Positions 51,926 to 60,647 of a stretch of 64,000 nt of DNA are shown here, in pieces. Both the position numbers and the translations under genes were made by a program. Position 1 is the first letter of the stretch; each line of letters opens with the position of its first letter. The notes under the pieces were generated by a model. The model did no database searches. It was not told the DNA's origin and saw nothing but the letters and a program-made list of their open reading frames with translations. Source of the stretch: Nitrospira sp. (GTDB lineage: Bacteria > Nitrospirota > Nitrospiria > Nitrospirales > Nitrospiraceae); the NCBI GenBank assembly GCA_030123605.1, contig CP126123.1, positions 682,001 to 746,000 of the forward strand, in the 5' to 3' direction.

Positions 51926-53797
51926 TTGCGTCTGACACTGTCGTTCAATCCCAACATATTGCCGCGGCGGCTTGCCGGCTCGGTCAAGACCTTTGCGGCC
52001 ACCGACCCGCTGGACTGGTGGCGCCATGTGAGAGAACGGAGTCTGTTTTCGCTGCTCCGTTTTCAGCAGCGGATGGGACGCCGATCCCTCACCCGGTCTT
52101 TCACTATAGAAGACGTGTCTGCCTATTCGTTCTGCACAAGCCCCTATCCCCTTTTGCCCGCTTTACCGTGGCAGGGTGCACCGGACGACGCCCAGATCGA
52201 TGCCTTGCTCAACGGAACCGTGAGCGTCTTCGGCTATCCTTGGCAATGGAGTCCCGACGGATCCTGCTGGCACCGGGCTCCGGACACGGGGCGCACATGG
52301 CCGCGCCGGTTCTTCGCCGATATTCCGATTCATGCCGGCAACCCCTGCGGGGATGTCCGCATGGCTTGGGAGTCGTCGCGCCTTCAGCACCTGGTCTTCC
52401 TGGCTCTGCTTGCACAAAAGGCCGAACCGGCGATCCGCACCCGCGCCGTGGAAACCTGTGAAGCGCAGCTGTTGTCCTGGGTCGAGGCCAATCCGATGTT
52501 GGTCGGCATCCATTATATTTCTCCGACGGAATGCGCCCTTCGTCTCCTGGCCGTCTGTTATGCCGTGGATTTGATCCGTCCCTGGTTGCGGGCCCCGGAG
52601 GGAGTCTGGGCGGCGGTCCTCACCCTCGTGTCCGGTCATGCTGAATTGATCCGAAGACGCCTGTCGCTGCATTCCCCCACGCCCCATGACACCTTGGCGG
52701 CCGCCTCCGCATTGATTTACGCCGGCAGCCTGTTTCCGGAAATGGATCAAGCTGAACGATGGCTGGCCTTCGGCCGCTACCTGCTGGAAGAGGAGGCTCC
52801 CCGGCACATCAGTCACGACGGCGGCGGACTCGAACAGGGATTCGGATACCTTCGGTTCAGCACCGACCTCTATGGACTGGTGCTCGCCCTGCTCGATCAT
52901 CGGCAGCAGCCGGTTCCGGACAAGGTCCGCCTGATGTTCGACCGCAGCCGCTCGTTCCTGGGCGAGTTTCGCCATCCCGCGGACGGCACGCTCCCGCGGA
53001 TCGGGGAAGGCGAACAGGAGACGGCGTTGTCACCCTATCTGCGTTTTCCGACTCCCGGGAAAAAACGTGCGCCGGGCCTATCGACTTTTCACCTATCGGG
53101 CTATTCGATTCTCCGGGGAAGGGATCTGCAGCGAGCCATTTTCGACCATGGAGCCTTGGGCATGCCGCCTCGTTATCGGCACGGCCATGCGGATGCACTC
53201 TCGCTGTTGCTCCATGTCGGGCCGCGCGATGTGTTTATCGACCCCGGCACCTATACTGATAGGGGTGATGAGCGGTGGCGGGCTTATTTTCGAAGCACGC
53301 GGGCCCATAACACGGTCATGGTCGATGGTCTTGATCAGGCCCTGCAGGAGGGGCCGTTCGGCTGGTCACAGCCGTTCGAAACGCACCTCGTCTATCGGGA
53401 TGAAACCTCGGAAGGCAAAATCACCGTCATCGCCCGGCATTACGGCTACAAGGATCGGTTGGGGGTGACGCATTTGCGCGGAGTATCGTATGAACCGCCC
53501 GGCTCCTGGATGATCTGGGACTGGCTCACGGGAACCGGTGTCCACCATCTGGAATTGAATTGGCACCTGGGTTGCCGGCCCCTCGCCGTCGAGGGCGGCT
53601 ACCGTCTGGAAGGATTCGACCCGCCGCTGTTACTGACCGTCGAAGGCGGAACGGCCAAGCTTTATGAAGGCTGTGTGCAACCGGTCGGCGGCTGGCAATC
53701 GAAGGGGTACGGATCGAAGGAACCGATTACGACGGTGCGAGTGGAACACACCGGGCCGCTCCCGCATGAATTCATGACCCGCGTGCGGATCGTGTGA
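51926..53797 (+). CDS. Heparinase II/III-family polysaccharide lyase-like protein
   Basis: 623 residues from a TTG at 51926; the in-frame TAG 12 bases upstream limits other starts. The N-terminal alpha/alpha toroid (~100-345) has WESSRLQHLVFLALLAQ, NHW-like ANPMLVGIHYISPTECALRLL and SHDGGGLEQGFGYLRFS. The C-terminal beta-sheet domain has HGHADALSLLLHVG (catalytic-type His) and GTYTDRGDERWRAYFRSTRAHNTV. These proteins accompany EPS clusters and may cleave uronic-acid glycans. No signal peptide is obvious. Confidence 0.88.
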   Translation: MRLTLSFNPNILPRRLAGSVKTFAATDPLDWWRHVRERSLFSLLRFQQRMGRRSLTRSFTIEDVSAYSFCTSPYPLLPALPWQGAPDDAQIDALLNGTVSVFGYPWQWSPDGSCWHRAPDTGRTWPRRFFADIPIHAGNPCGDVRMAWESSRLQHLVFLALLAQKAEPAIRTRAVETCEAQLLSWVEANPMLVGIHYISPTECALRLLAVCYAVDLIRPWLRAPEGVWAAVLTLVSGHAELIRRRLSLHSPTPHDTLAAASALIYAGSLFPEMDQAERWLAFGRYLLEEEAPRHISHDGGGLEQGFGYLRFSTDLYGLVLALLDHRQQPVPDKVRLMFDRSRSFLGEFRHPADGTLPRIGEGEQETALSPYLRFPTPGKKRAPGLSTFHLSGYSILRGRDLQRAIFDHGALGMPPRYRHGHADALSLLLHVGPRDVFIDPGTYTDRGDERWRAYFRSTRAHNTVMVDGLDQALQEGPFGWSQPFETHLVYRDETSEGKITVIARHYGYKDRLGVTHLRGVSYEPPGSWMIWDWLTGTGVHHLELNWHLGCRPLAVEGGYRLEGFDPPLLLTVEGGTAKLYEGCVQPVGGWQSKGYGSKEPITTVRVEHTGPLPHEFMTRVRIV

Positions 53798-53812
53798 TAG
53801 TCCGGTCCTGCC

Positions 53813-54052
53813 CTACTCTTTCTCCACCAACCGCCACCCTTGTTTCTGGACGCAGCGTTCGGTCGCTTCGATCAGGAGCAGTTTGATGCCTTGCTGGAGT
53901 TTGGGGTCACGCAAGGCGTCGTTGTTGCACTTATCGTAGTCCTGCTCGAACTGCTCCTTCGGCTTGTTGGGATGAACCCATTCGGCGCTGCTGCAACCGG
54001 CAAGCGAGAATAGAACCAGGAGAGAAAGCGTGACGCGGGAGCGTTGTACCAT
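53813..54052 (-). CDS. Small lipoprotein of unknown function
   Basis: 79 residues from the ATG at 54052 (AAGAGG upstream; the longer frame to 54127 lacks a signal at its start). The lipobox LAGC follows a hydrophobic LSLLVLFS. The mature part has EWVHPNKPKEQFEQDYDKC and a second Cys in ATERCVQKQGW, probably a disulphide pair. Proteins of this type are frequent in Nitrospira-like genomes (inference). It is convergent with the heparinase-like gene. Confidence 0.75.
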   Translation of the reverse strand: MVQRSRVTLSLLVLFSLAGCSSAEWVHPNKPKEQFEQDYDKCNNDALRDPKLQQGIKLLLIEATERCVQKQGWRLVEKE

Positions 54053-54194
54053 GCTGTGCCTCTTGGTTTCAGGAATGAGCCGTTCGATTCGAGGGAGAGG
54101 ATAGACGGCGGATTCGATTGTCGTCAAGCGGCACTTCCGGCGGGGAGCCGGTCGCTTCGGTTCGAATCAGAGCCGACCGCGCGGGTGAAGCGGT

Positions 54195-55094
54195 CTATGG
54201 GAACGGGACGGAGAAGGTCACTTCGTTGCCCCGCTCGTTGTACGTCAGGTCGGGGAAGAAGGCCTTGGCGAGAAACACACCGCGCCCGTTGGCGTCGCGG
54301 CTGTCGCAGGGTTCGTCGGCGCGGGTGAGGAAACTTTTCCATCTGAATCCCTTGCCCTCATCCGTGATCGCGTAACGGACGCAACGGGCGGTCTTATCAT
54401 AACAGGCCCGGACGGTGACGCGCCGTTTGGCAAACCGGGCATCGCGGCGTCGTTGAGCGATGAGGCCGTCGTACTGGTCTTTGGCCAGCGCCTCGTGTTT
54501 TTCCTGGTAGAAAATTTCGAGACTGCCGTGTTCGACGGCATTCACCATCAGCTCGATCAAGGTGGCACGAAGGTGCAGGCGTTGAGTTTCCGGGAGCCCC
54601 ATCGCGGTGCCCTGGATCAGCCAGGCGACCGAGGTTTCGACGTAGGCCGGATCGGCACCGACCACCAGACGATACTCCGCTTGCTCGATGCCGACCACAT
54701 CTGCGACCGTCTGTGGACCGGTATGAAGCGCCCGATCGAAGGCCGTTCCGAGTTCCGCATCGATGACCGGCTTCTGCAGATAATCGACCGCGCCGGCTCG
54801 AAGCGCTTCCAGAACGGTGACCTCATTCCCCTCTTTCGCCATCATGATCATGGCGGTCTGCGGGTAGCGTCTGCGGATATCACGCATCATGGACAAACCG
54901 GCCATTTCCGGCATGAAGAGGTCGCACAACAGGACATCGGGCACGGTCATGTCCAGCATGGCCTGGGCGACCTGCGGATCCGGCGCCGTGATGACCGAGA
55001 GACCTCGCGTCTTGGCCTGTTCAAGCGCCAGTGCTTGTGTTTCTGGGCAAGGATCGACCATCAACAGAGTTTTCGACGGACCCGACTGGTTCAT
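54195..55094 (-). CDS. Receiver plus HATPase (anti-sigma-factor kinase) fusion
   Basis: 299 residues. The receiver (~9-120) has Asp58 in LLCDLFMPEM, Lys in DYLQKP and one acidic residue (Asp14) in place of the pair. The C-terminal HATPase_c_2 domain has LRATLIELMVNAVEHGS (N-box), ITDEGKGFRW and GRGVFLAKAFF. Such kinases phosphorylate STAS antagonists (Ser in DSS/DSA), as in partner switching. Two STAS proteins are encoded nearby at 56738 and 57122. The gene overlaps the HPt gene by 74 bases. Confidence 0.9.
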   Translation of the reverse strand: MNQSGPSKTLLMVDPCPETQALALEQAKTRGLSVITAPDPQVAQAMLDMTVPDVLLCDLFMPEMAGLSMMRDIRRRYPQTAMIMMAKEGNEVTVLEALRAGAVDYLQKPVIDAELGTAFDRALHTGPQTVADVVGIEQAEYRLVVGADPAYVETSVAWLIQGTAMGLPETQRLHLRATLIELMVNAVEHGSLEIFYQEKHEALAKDQYDGLIAQRRRDARFAKRRVTVRACYDKTARCVRYAITDEGKGFRWKSFLTRADEPCDSRDANGRGVFLAKAFFPDLTYNERGNEVTFSVPFP

Positions 55095-55449
55095 GAGGCA
55101 ATCCTTTCTCGATGATCATTTCCAACGCAGCGGTCAATCGCTGCATTTCGACCGTGAGCCGTTCACACAGCGGTATTAGCTCTTGAATGGTGGTCCGGCC
55201 GGCCGATCCTTCGACCTGTGTGGCGGCAGCCACCGCCGGGTGGGCACAAAATTCCAGCGCAGACCCTTTCAATTTATGTGCGATCCCGGCGAGCAGGGAC
55301 ACATCCTGCGCAGCCAGGGCCGCTCGGATCGCGGCGAGGTCCTGCGCCGATCGCTCGACGAACATGCCGGCCAACGAGAGGAACAGATCCTGATCGCCGT
55401 CCATGCGATCCAACGCGGCAGACAAATCCATGATCGGTCGGCTGTCCAT
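55021..55449 (-). CDS. HPt-domain phosphotransfer protein
   Basis: 142 residues. The HPt site is His58 in GIAHKLKGSALEF, with the usual four-helix pattern (SLAGMFVERSAQDLAAIRAAL). The last ~35 residues extend past the domain and overlap the next gene. The start overlaps the phosphatase stop by one base (TAATG). It probably relays phosphate to one of the two receivers encoded next door. The layout recalls HptB modules of Pseudomonas. Confidence 0.88.
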   Translation of the reverse strand: MDSRPIMDLSAALDRMDGDQDLFLSLAGMFVERSAQDLAAIRAALAAQDVSLLAGIAHKLKGSALEFCAHPAVAAATQVEGSAGRTTIQELIPLCERLTVEMQRLTAALEMIIEKGLPHEPVGSVENSVDGRSLPRNTSTGA

Positions 55450-56714
55450 TACGACCGGCCCCTTGGCGATACCGCCTCATCCAGCACTTCGAGCCCGACG
55501 AGCGCCACGTCGTCCGGGAAGGTGCCGCCGGCCACCCATTGCTTGGCTGTGGCAATCGTGTGGTCGATGCTGTCTTCCAACGTTCGGGAGCGATTGGCTT
55601 CCAAGGTTTCTTGCAGGCGAGGACGGCCCCACAGCTCTCCGGTGGCCGACGGGGCTTCATAAATACCGTCGCTCAATAAATACAATCGATCCTGCGCATG
55701 TAACTGCGTACAGGCGCTGTGGAACGTGGTGTCAGGGGCGAACCCCAGAGGGAAACCGGCGGAAGACAACCAGTGAGAGGCGGCCTTGGCCGACTGCACG
55801 ATCGCTCCGCCATGTCCCGCCGCCGCGTAGGACAACGTGCGTGACGGCAGGTGCAGGCATCCCACCCACAGGGTGAAATATGCGCCGTCCTGCGTCAACG
55901 GAAAGCGACGGTTGGCTTCGGTGATGATGGCCCCAGGATCGTAGCTGCCGACGGCCTTGGTCAGATTGTCCTCGTGGAGAAAACTCATCAACGCGATGGC
56001 GCGCAAGGCGGCGGCAACCCCGTGACCCGAGGCGTCGAGTATGTACAGACCGAGCGTATCCGGCCCCCATCGGCGGACTTGAAACAGGTCTCCGCCCAAG
56101 GCCAGCGACGGTTGATAGGCCCACTGCATGGAGAGTCCCGGAGCAGGCCTGTCGGGAGGAGGAAGTTGCGATCGGACGAATTCGGCGGCCGATTGCAGTT
56201 CATTCTCGAGTTCCGCCTGCTTGGCGGAGAGTAGCCGGTGGGATCGGTCGAGATCGTCGCGTGTCTGTTCGATCTCGCGAACGAGGGCGCTGGCTCGCAG
56301 GCTGGCCTGCACGCGCGCCAGCACTTCTTGCTTGCCGGCCGCTTTACTCAGGAAATCGTCGGCTCCGCGCGACAATCCTTCGACGATTTGATCCGGCCGG
56401 TCATGTGCGGTCATCAACACGACGTGGCTGGATTTGAGTTCGGCATCCGCCCGGATGGCTTCGCAGACGCTCGGGCCGTCTAACCCCGGCATCATCCAAT
56501 CCAAGATGATCAGGTCGGGACGATGCCGGCGGGTGGCCGCCAGCCCGGCGTTTCCGTCCCCGGCTTCGATCACACGATATCCCAACCGTTTCAGTCGCCC
56601 TGCCATGCTGACGCGGGAGATCTCGTCGTCGTCCACGAGGAGAATGACAGGGGCCGGCTTGACGGTTTCACCGCCGGCGGCGTGGTGAGCCGTATGCCGC
56701 GCGGGATCCGTCAC
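55449..56714 (-). CDS. Receiver plus PP2C-type phosphatase (RsbU/SpoIIE-like)
   Basis: 421 residues from a GTG at 56714 with AGGAG eight bases upstream; the longer frame to 57104 overlaps the STAS gene and is not used. The receiver (~22-140) has DDD (28-30), Asp72 in LILDWMMPG and Lys in FLSKAAG. A coiled linker (~145-190) precedes the phosphatase with ALGGDLFQ, LYILDASGHGVAAAL, LLSDGIYEA and FPDDVALV (metal-binding Asp). It would dephosphorylate the STAS proteins when its receiver is active. Confidence 0.92.
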   Translation of the reverse strand: MTDPARHTAHHAAGGETVKPAPVILLVDDDEISRVSMAGRLKRLGYRVIEAGDGNAGLAATRRHRPDLIILDWMMPGLDGPSVCEAIRADAELKSSHVVLMTAHDRPDQIVEGLSRGADDFLSKAAGKQEVLARVQASLRASALVREIEQTRDDLDRSHRLLSAKQAELENELQSAAEFVRSQLPPPDRPAPGLSMQWAYQPSLALGGDLFQVRRWGPDTLGLYILDASGHGVAAALRAIALMSFLHEDNLTKAVGSYDPGAIITEANRRFPLTQDGAYFTLWVGCLHLPSRTLSYAAAGHGGAIVQSAKAASHWLSSAGFPLGFAPDTTFHSACTQLHAQDRLYLLSDGIYEAPSATGELWGRPRLQETLEANRSRTLEDSIDHTIATAKQWVAGGTFPDDVALVGLEVLDEAVSPRGRS

Positions 56715-56737
56715 GTCTCCTGCTCCTGTTGCCGGTC

Positions 56738-57088
56738 TCATCCGGCCGCCGACAGACTGCACCCTGCGAGCGCATCCTGTTCCGTGTTGTAGATCGGCAG
56801 CATACGATGGAGATTCGCCAGACTGATGATTTCTCTGACATAACCTTGAGGGCTCAGCAGGCCGACCATCCCCTGATTGGCCTTGAGGCTCTGTGAGAGC
56901 ACTGCCAGCATGCCTAATGCGGAGCTGTCGAGAAACCGCACGCCTTCCATGTTCACGATCAAATATCGGCAACCGGCCTGTTTGACTCGTTCCGTGGCTC
57001 CCTTGAACGCGGCGCGATTGGCATAGGTGAGTTCTCCGACCACATCGAGGATGACGGCATGGCCTACCCGGCGTTCGGCGATCTGCAT
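56738..57088 (-). CDS. STAS-domain anti-sigma-factor antagonist, copy 1
   Basis: 116 residues. The STAS fold has HAVILDVVGELTYANRAAF and VNMEGVRFLDSSALGML, where Ser55 in DSSALG is the expected phosphorylation site. It then has YVREIISLANLHRMLPIYN. It follows the other STAS gene by 33 bases and precedes the phosphatase gene by 23. It is the likely substrate of the HATPase and PP2C proteins. Confidence 0.9.
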   Translation of the reverse strand: MQIAERRVGHAVILDVVGELTYANRAAFKGATERVKQAGCRYLIVNMEGVRFLDSSALGMLAVLSQSLKANQGMVGLLSPQGYVREIISLANLHRMLPIYNTEQDALAGCSLSAAG

Positions 57089-57121
57089 GGACGGCTCCTT
57101 TCATGGCCGAGGTGACGCACC

Positions 57122-57460
57122 TCAGGCCGTTTTTCTGATCCGGGGTGATGCGTCCGACTCGATGAGCGGAATGGTTTTCTGCAGGTTGGCCAATTCAATG
57201 ATTTGCCTGACCGTCGGACCGGGATACGCCAGCGAAAGTGTGCGCTTGTCGCCCAGCAATTGCCGATTCGTCACCATCAAGAGTCCCAGCGCCGCGCTGT
57301 CGAGAAACGCCACCTGCGAGAGGTCGATGATGACATGTCTTCCGTTCTGTGCGTCGATGTTCTTGATGGCCTCCTGGAAGGACTTTCGCTGGGTATAGGT
57401 AAAGTTGCCCTCCAGTTTCAGGGTGACGGTCTGATTGCGACTCTCTTGAGTGATTTTCAT
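57122..57460 (-). CDS. STAS-domain anti-sigma-factor antagonist, copy 2
   Basis: 112 residues from the ATG at 57460, which has AAAGGAG six bases upstream. The STAS fold has VTLKLEGNFTYTQRKSFQEA and IIDLSQVAFLDSAALGLL, with Ser55 as the expected phosphosite. It is similar to copy 1 in its last helix (VRQIIELANLQKTIPLIES). Two antagonists in one operon suggest different partner proteins. Confidence 0.9.
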   Translation of the reverse strand: MKITQESRNQTVTLKLEGNFTYTQRKSFQEAIKNIDAQNGRHVIIDLSQVAFLDSAALGLLMVTNRQLLGDKRTLSLAYPGPTVRQIIELANLQKTIPLIESDASPRIRKTA

Positions 57461-57487
57461 GACGACTCCTTTATACCGTTCCACGGC

Positions 57488-57949
57488 TTATTCTCGGAAC
57501 CCGACAAAGAGCATCCAATAGACCGCATAGGCCGTGACCATGGTGCCGGTGAATGTCCAGATGAGAAGGTGCCCCAACCGGCGATGCGTGGTCATGCCCG
57601 CCGCCATGGCCCCTACGCTTCCGTACCGAAGGCGATGCAGTCCCATGTATAAATTGTAGGCACCCAGGCCGATGGTGGAGATAGCCAACAGCATGTGTGT
57701 GACGAACACCGGCACGTACAACGACCAATATTGGCTCTCGTTGCCTTGAAACGATTCACGACCGAACAGCAGCTGTTTGAGGACATAGGCGACCAGCCAC
57801 AGGCCGACGATGGTGCAACCCGCGATCATTCGATGCGAATGGTGGGGAACATCGTGGGATCTTGCGGCATGAATCCCCGCCAACATGATCACGTAGGCGC
57901 CAGTCAAGCTGGAGAGGACGAGGTACCAAAGGATTGTCTTGAGATCCAT
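57488..57949 (-). CDS. DUF420-like four-helix membrane protein
   Basis: 153 residues from the ATG at 57949. Four hydrophobic helices are seen: TILWYLVLSSLTGAYVIMLAG, MIAGCTIVGLWLVAYVLKQLLFG, VFVTHMLLAISTIGLGAYNLYMG and LIWTFTGTMVTAYAVYWMLF. His pairs lie near the membrane faces (HHSHRM and MTTHRRLGH). The pattern fits the DUF420 family, linked to cytochrome oxidase assembly in Bacillus. Why it lies between motB and the STAS genes is unclear. Confidence 0.75.
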   Translation of the reverse strand: MDLKTILWYLVLSSLTGAYVIMLAGIHAARSHDVPHHSHRMIAGCTIVGLWLVAYVLKQLLFGRESFQGNESQYWSLYVPVFVTHMLLAISTIGLGAYNLYMGLHRLRYGSVGAMAAGMTTHRRLGHLLIWTFTGTMVTAYAVYWMLFVGFRE

Positions 57950-58161
57950 GTTCCGCTCAGCCCGGTGCAAATACGCACCCACCCGACGCTGTATCGGCTT
58001 GTATGGAGTGATTCTTGAGCAGGAGGGAGACAGGGACGAAGTCTCGCAGGAATCCTGATGCTACGACGGGGGCGGGCAATTTCTACCCACCACGTATGGA
58101 AGAATCGAAATTCCCGAGGCATCCGTCGGAATTCGTACGGAACCTCAACCGATGGAGGCGA

Positions 58162-58932
58162 TCACGCCGGAGGGCTTGCCGACGGGAATGAGGCATCCGT
58201 CGGGACATCACTGTCGGCCCTTTCAAGGACGACGATTTCCACGCGACGGTTCTTCGTCCGTCCTTCAGGGGTATCGTTGCTGGCCACCGGTTTGGCATCC
58301 GCAAAGCCGGTCGCGGAAAGGTGCGCGATCGGGACTCCATAGAGCTCGGAAAAGATCCTGGCGACCATGACCGCTCGGCCTGCGGAGAGCTCCCAATTGG
58401 ACGGAAACTGCGCCGTCCTGATCGGGACGTTGTCCGTGTGGCCGAGGATGCGGATATGGCGGTCCATTTCGATCAGGATCTCGGACAGGGCTTTCAGGAA
58501 CGGCAAGGCTTCCTGCCGTACGCGGGCTTCTCCGCTGTTGAAGAGGATGGACTCCGGGAGGGAAATCACGATAGCGCCGTTTCCAGTTTCGACGATTTTG
58601 ATGTCCGGCATCTCCAGCTTCGTGACCGGATGGATCCTTTTGACGATTTCCCTCATGCGGCGGATGACCGGCTCGTTCGCACTGATGATGTCGGGGCTCA
58701 TCAGCTTCGGTTTCGCGTCGCCGATATTGAAAGGAAGACGACTGGAGGGCGTGCTGTTCACGGGATTCAACGCCGCTTTGATGGAATCGCTTACGGTTCG
58801 GTACTTGCCTTCGTTCACGGAAGACACCGAGTACATCACGACGAAGAACGCGAACAACAGGGTGATGAAGTCGGCATAGGACACCAGCCAGCGTTCGTGA
58901 TTTTCGTGTTCTTCATGTTTTTTCTTCGCCAT
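58162..58932 (-). CDS. motB: Flagellar stator protein MotB
   Basis: 256 residues. The N-terminal helix has the proton-binding Asp in SYADFITLLFAFFVVMYS. The plug region follows, then an OmpA-like peptidoglycan-binding domain with LFNSGEARV, ILGHTDNVPIR, ELSAGRAVMVARI and NRRVEIVV. It anchors the stator to the wall. It lies 12 bases after motA. Confidence 0.93.
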   Translation of the reverse strand: MAKKKHEEHENHERWLVSYADFITLLFAFFVVMYSVSSVNEGKYRTVSDSIKAALNPVNSTPSSRLPFNIGDAKPKLMSPDIISANEPVIRRMREIVKRIHPVTKLEMPDIKIVETGNGAIVISLPESILFNSGEARVRQEALPFLKALSEILIEMDRHIRILGHTDNVPIRTAQFPSNWELSAGRAVMVARIFSELYGVPIAHLSATGFADAKPVASNDTPEGRTKNRRVEIVVLERADSDVPTDASFPSASPPA

Positions 58933-58944
58933 CGGAAGGCCGTT

Positions 58945-59715
58945 TCACTTTTTCTCTTCTTTGGTCCGCTCGTTCGGAGGCAGGTAGCTTTCCAGTTTTT
59001 CTTGCAGTAGCCTGGGATTCTCCCCTTGTGCCAAACCGATGAGACCCAGGACCACCATCGTTCGTAAACCGGCCTCTTCCTTCAATTTGAACTTGATCTT
59101 GTTGGCGATCGGCAAGAAAAAGAGGTTGGCGGCCCCAACGCCGTAGACGGTGGCCACAAACGCGACCGCAATACCGCCTCCCAGCTTGGAGGGGTCGGCT
59201 AGGTTTTCCATCACATGGATCAGGCCGAGCACCGCACCGAGAATACCCACGGTCGGCGCGTACCCGCCGGCGGCTTCCCACACCTTGGCGGCTTGGACTC
59301 CTTCCTCTTCGTGATGCTCGACTTCGATCTCCAGGATCTCCTGCAAGAGTTTCGGGTCGGTTCCGTCGACGATCAACTGCACGCCTTTCCGAAAAAAGGG
59401 GTCGTGCAGGTCTTTCAATTTTCCCTCCAGCGCGAGCAGACCCTGTTTGCGCGAGATGTTGGCCAGGTCCAGAATCTGGGTGATGGTCCCTTTGACATCA
59501 TGATGGGGGCTGGAGATCGCCAAAGAGAGAGAGCCGACGGCTTTTATGACGACGGGAAGGGGATTTTGCACGCAGCAGGCCCCGATCGTTCCACCCATGA
59601 CGATGATGAATGCCGTCAATTGGAGAATCGACCCGATGTGCCCGCCTTCGAGGGCTTGACCGCCCAGGATCGATCCGATCGCAATCACGACGCCCAGTAT
59701 GGTGGCTATGTCCAC
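58945..59715 (-). CDS. motA: Flagellar stator protein MotA
   Basis: 256 residues with four helices. Motifs include TILGVVIAIGSILGGQALEGG, the charged cytoplasmic loop (~75-150), and GGYAPTVGILGAVLGLIHVMENL with the conserved Pro. The end is LPPNERTKEEKK. It is of the MotA/PomA type that pairs with the MotB downstream to conduct ions and drive rotation. The ion type cannot be settled from sequence alone. Confidence 0.93.
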   Translation of the reverse strand: MDIATILGVVIAIGSILGGQALEGGHIGSILQLTAFIIVMGGTIGACCVQNPLPVVIKAVGSLSLAISSPHHDVKGTITQILDLANISRKQGLLALEGKLKDLHDPFFRKGVQLIVDGTDPKLLQEILEIEVEHHEEEGVQAAKVWEAAGGYAPTVGILGAVLGLIHVMENLADPSKLGGGIAVAFVATVYGVGAANLFFLPIANKIKFKLKEEAGLRTMVVLGLIGLAQGENPRLLQEKLESYLPPNERTKEEKK

Positions 59716-59853
59716 GATCCATTCACCTCACATCCGCGCACGACCTGTTCCCTCAAAAGTAACGTCGGAGGCCGGAATGGTGGGCTTGCGCCGGCGAGAC
59801 TCCCTTTGATACCGTGCACCTGAGTCACGATTGTCTTGCATGGAGGTGCTGTT

Positions 59854-60096
59854 GTGGGTCCTACCGATAGCTTGATGCTCGATGCCAAACAAGCCATTCT
59901 CGACGAGCAACACCGGAAGTTTCAGGCTCTGCAGCTGGAAGGTCGCTGGCCGGAAGCCATGCAACAGTTTCAGGTGACTCTGAGTTGTGCGTCGGATGTG
60001 TTGACGGAATCACTACAACTGCTTCAACGGGTCCTGGACGCTCAACAACACCGCGGGACCTCCCCGCCCCCCCCTTCCGATTCTTCCGACTCATAA
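59854..60096 (+). CDS. Small hypothetical protein
   Basis: 80 residues from a GTG at 59854, with GGAGGTG five bases upstream. It has a helical, Gln/Leu-rich middle (AKQAILDEQHRKFQALQLEG) and a helix with TESLQLLQRVLDAQQ, ending in a Pro/Ser tail. No family recognised. It lies alone on the plus strand between motA (divergent) and cheW (convergent). It could be a small regulator or chaperone of the motility genes. Confidence 0.5.
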   Translation: MGPTDSLMLDAKQAILDEQHRKFQALQLEGRWPEAMQQFQVTLSCASDVLTESLQLLQRVLDAQQHRGTSPPPPSDSSDS

Positions 60097-60100
60097 CCGG

Positions 60101-60619
60101 TTACGCAGCTTCCCGAGCGAGAAGCAGCCGGTTCAAATCCACGAGGATGAGAAGTCGGTCCTCGATCCGTCCTACCCCTTGCGTGAATTCCGCTCCCGCC
60201 ATGGTGCCGACGGAAGGCGGAGGCTCGATGGCGCTTTTCGGCACACGTAGGACCTCTTCCACCGAATCCACCACCAGCCCGACCAGTCTGGCTTGTACGG
60301 ACACCACGACGATTCTGGTCTGCGTTGTTTGTTTGGCACCCGTGAGGCCGAACAATTTCCGGAGGTCCAGCACCGGAATGATCCGCCCGCGCAGGTTGAT
60401 CACACCCTCGACGTAGTGCGGCGTCTTCGGGACTCGTGTCACTTCCACGATCCGATTGATTTCCTGCACGCTCAAAACATCCACCGCGAACTCTTCATTA
60501 CCGATTCGGCAGATGACGAACTGACAGAGATCGTCCCCCGCCCGCTCGACCAGACGGTCCGCAGACTGTTCTGCGGCCGCCTGGTGATGAGGTTTCACTT
60601 GTTGTTCCGTGACACTCAT
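60101..60619 (-). CDS. cheW: Chemotaxis coupling protein CheW
   Basis: 172 residues from the ATG at 60619 (AAGGAG upstream; the frame to 60664 lacks a site). An N-terminal extension of ~35 residues precedes the CheW fold: CQFVICRIGNEEFAVDV, VQEINRIVEVTRVPKTP, GVINLRGRIIPVLDLRK and GLVVDSVEEVLRV. It links MCPs to CheA, which is not in this window. Confidence 0.93.
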   Translation of the reverse strand: MSVTEQQVKPHHQAAAEQSADRLVERAGDDLCQFVICRIGNEEFAVDVLSVQEINRIVEVTRVPKTPHYVEGVINLRGRIIPVLDLRKLFGLTGAKQTTQTRIVVVSVQARLVGLVVDSVEEVLRVPKSAIEPPPSVGTMAGAEFTQGVGRIEDRLLILVDLNRLLLAREAA

Positions 60620-60647
60620 GCTGGGCTCCTTCTCGTGGTGGACGGTC

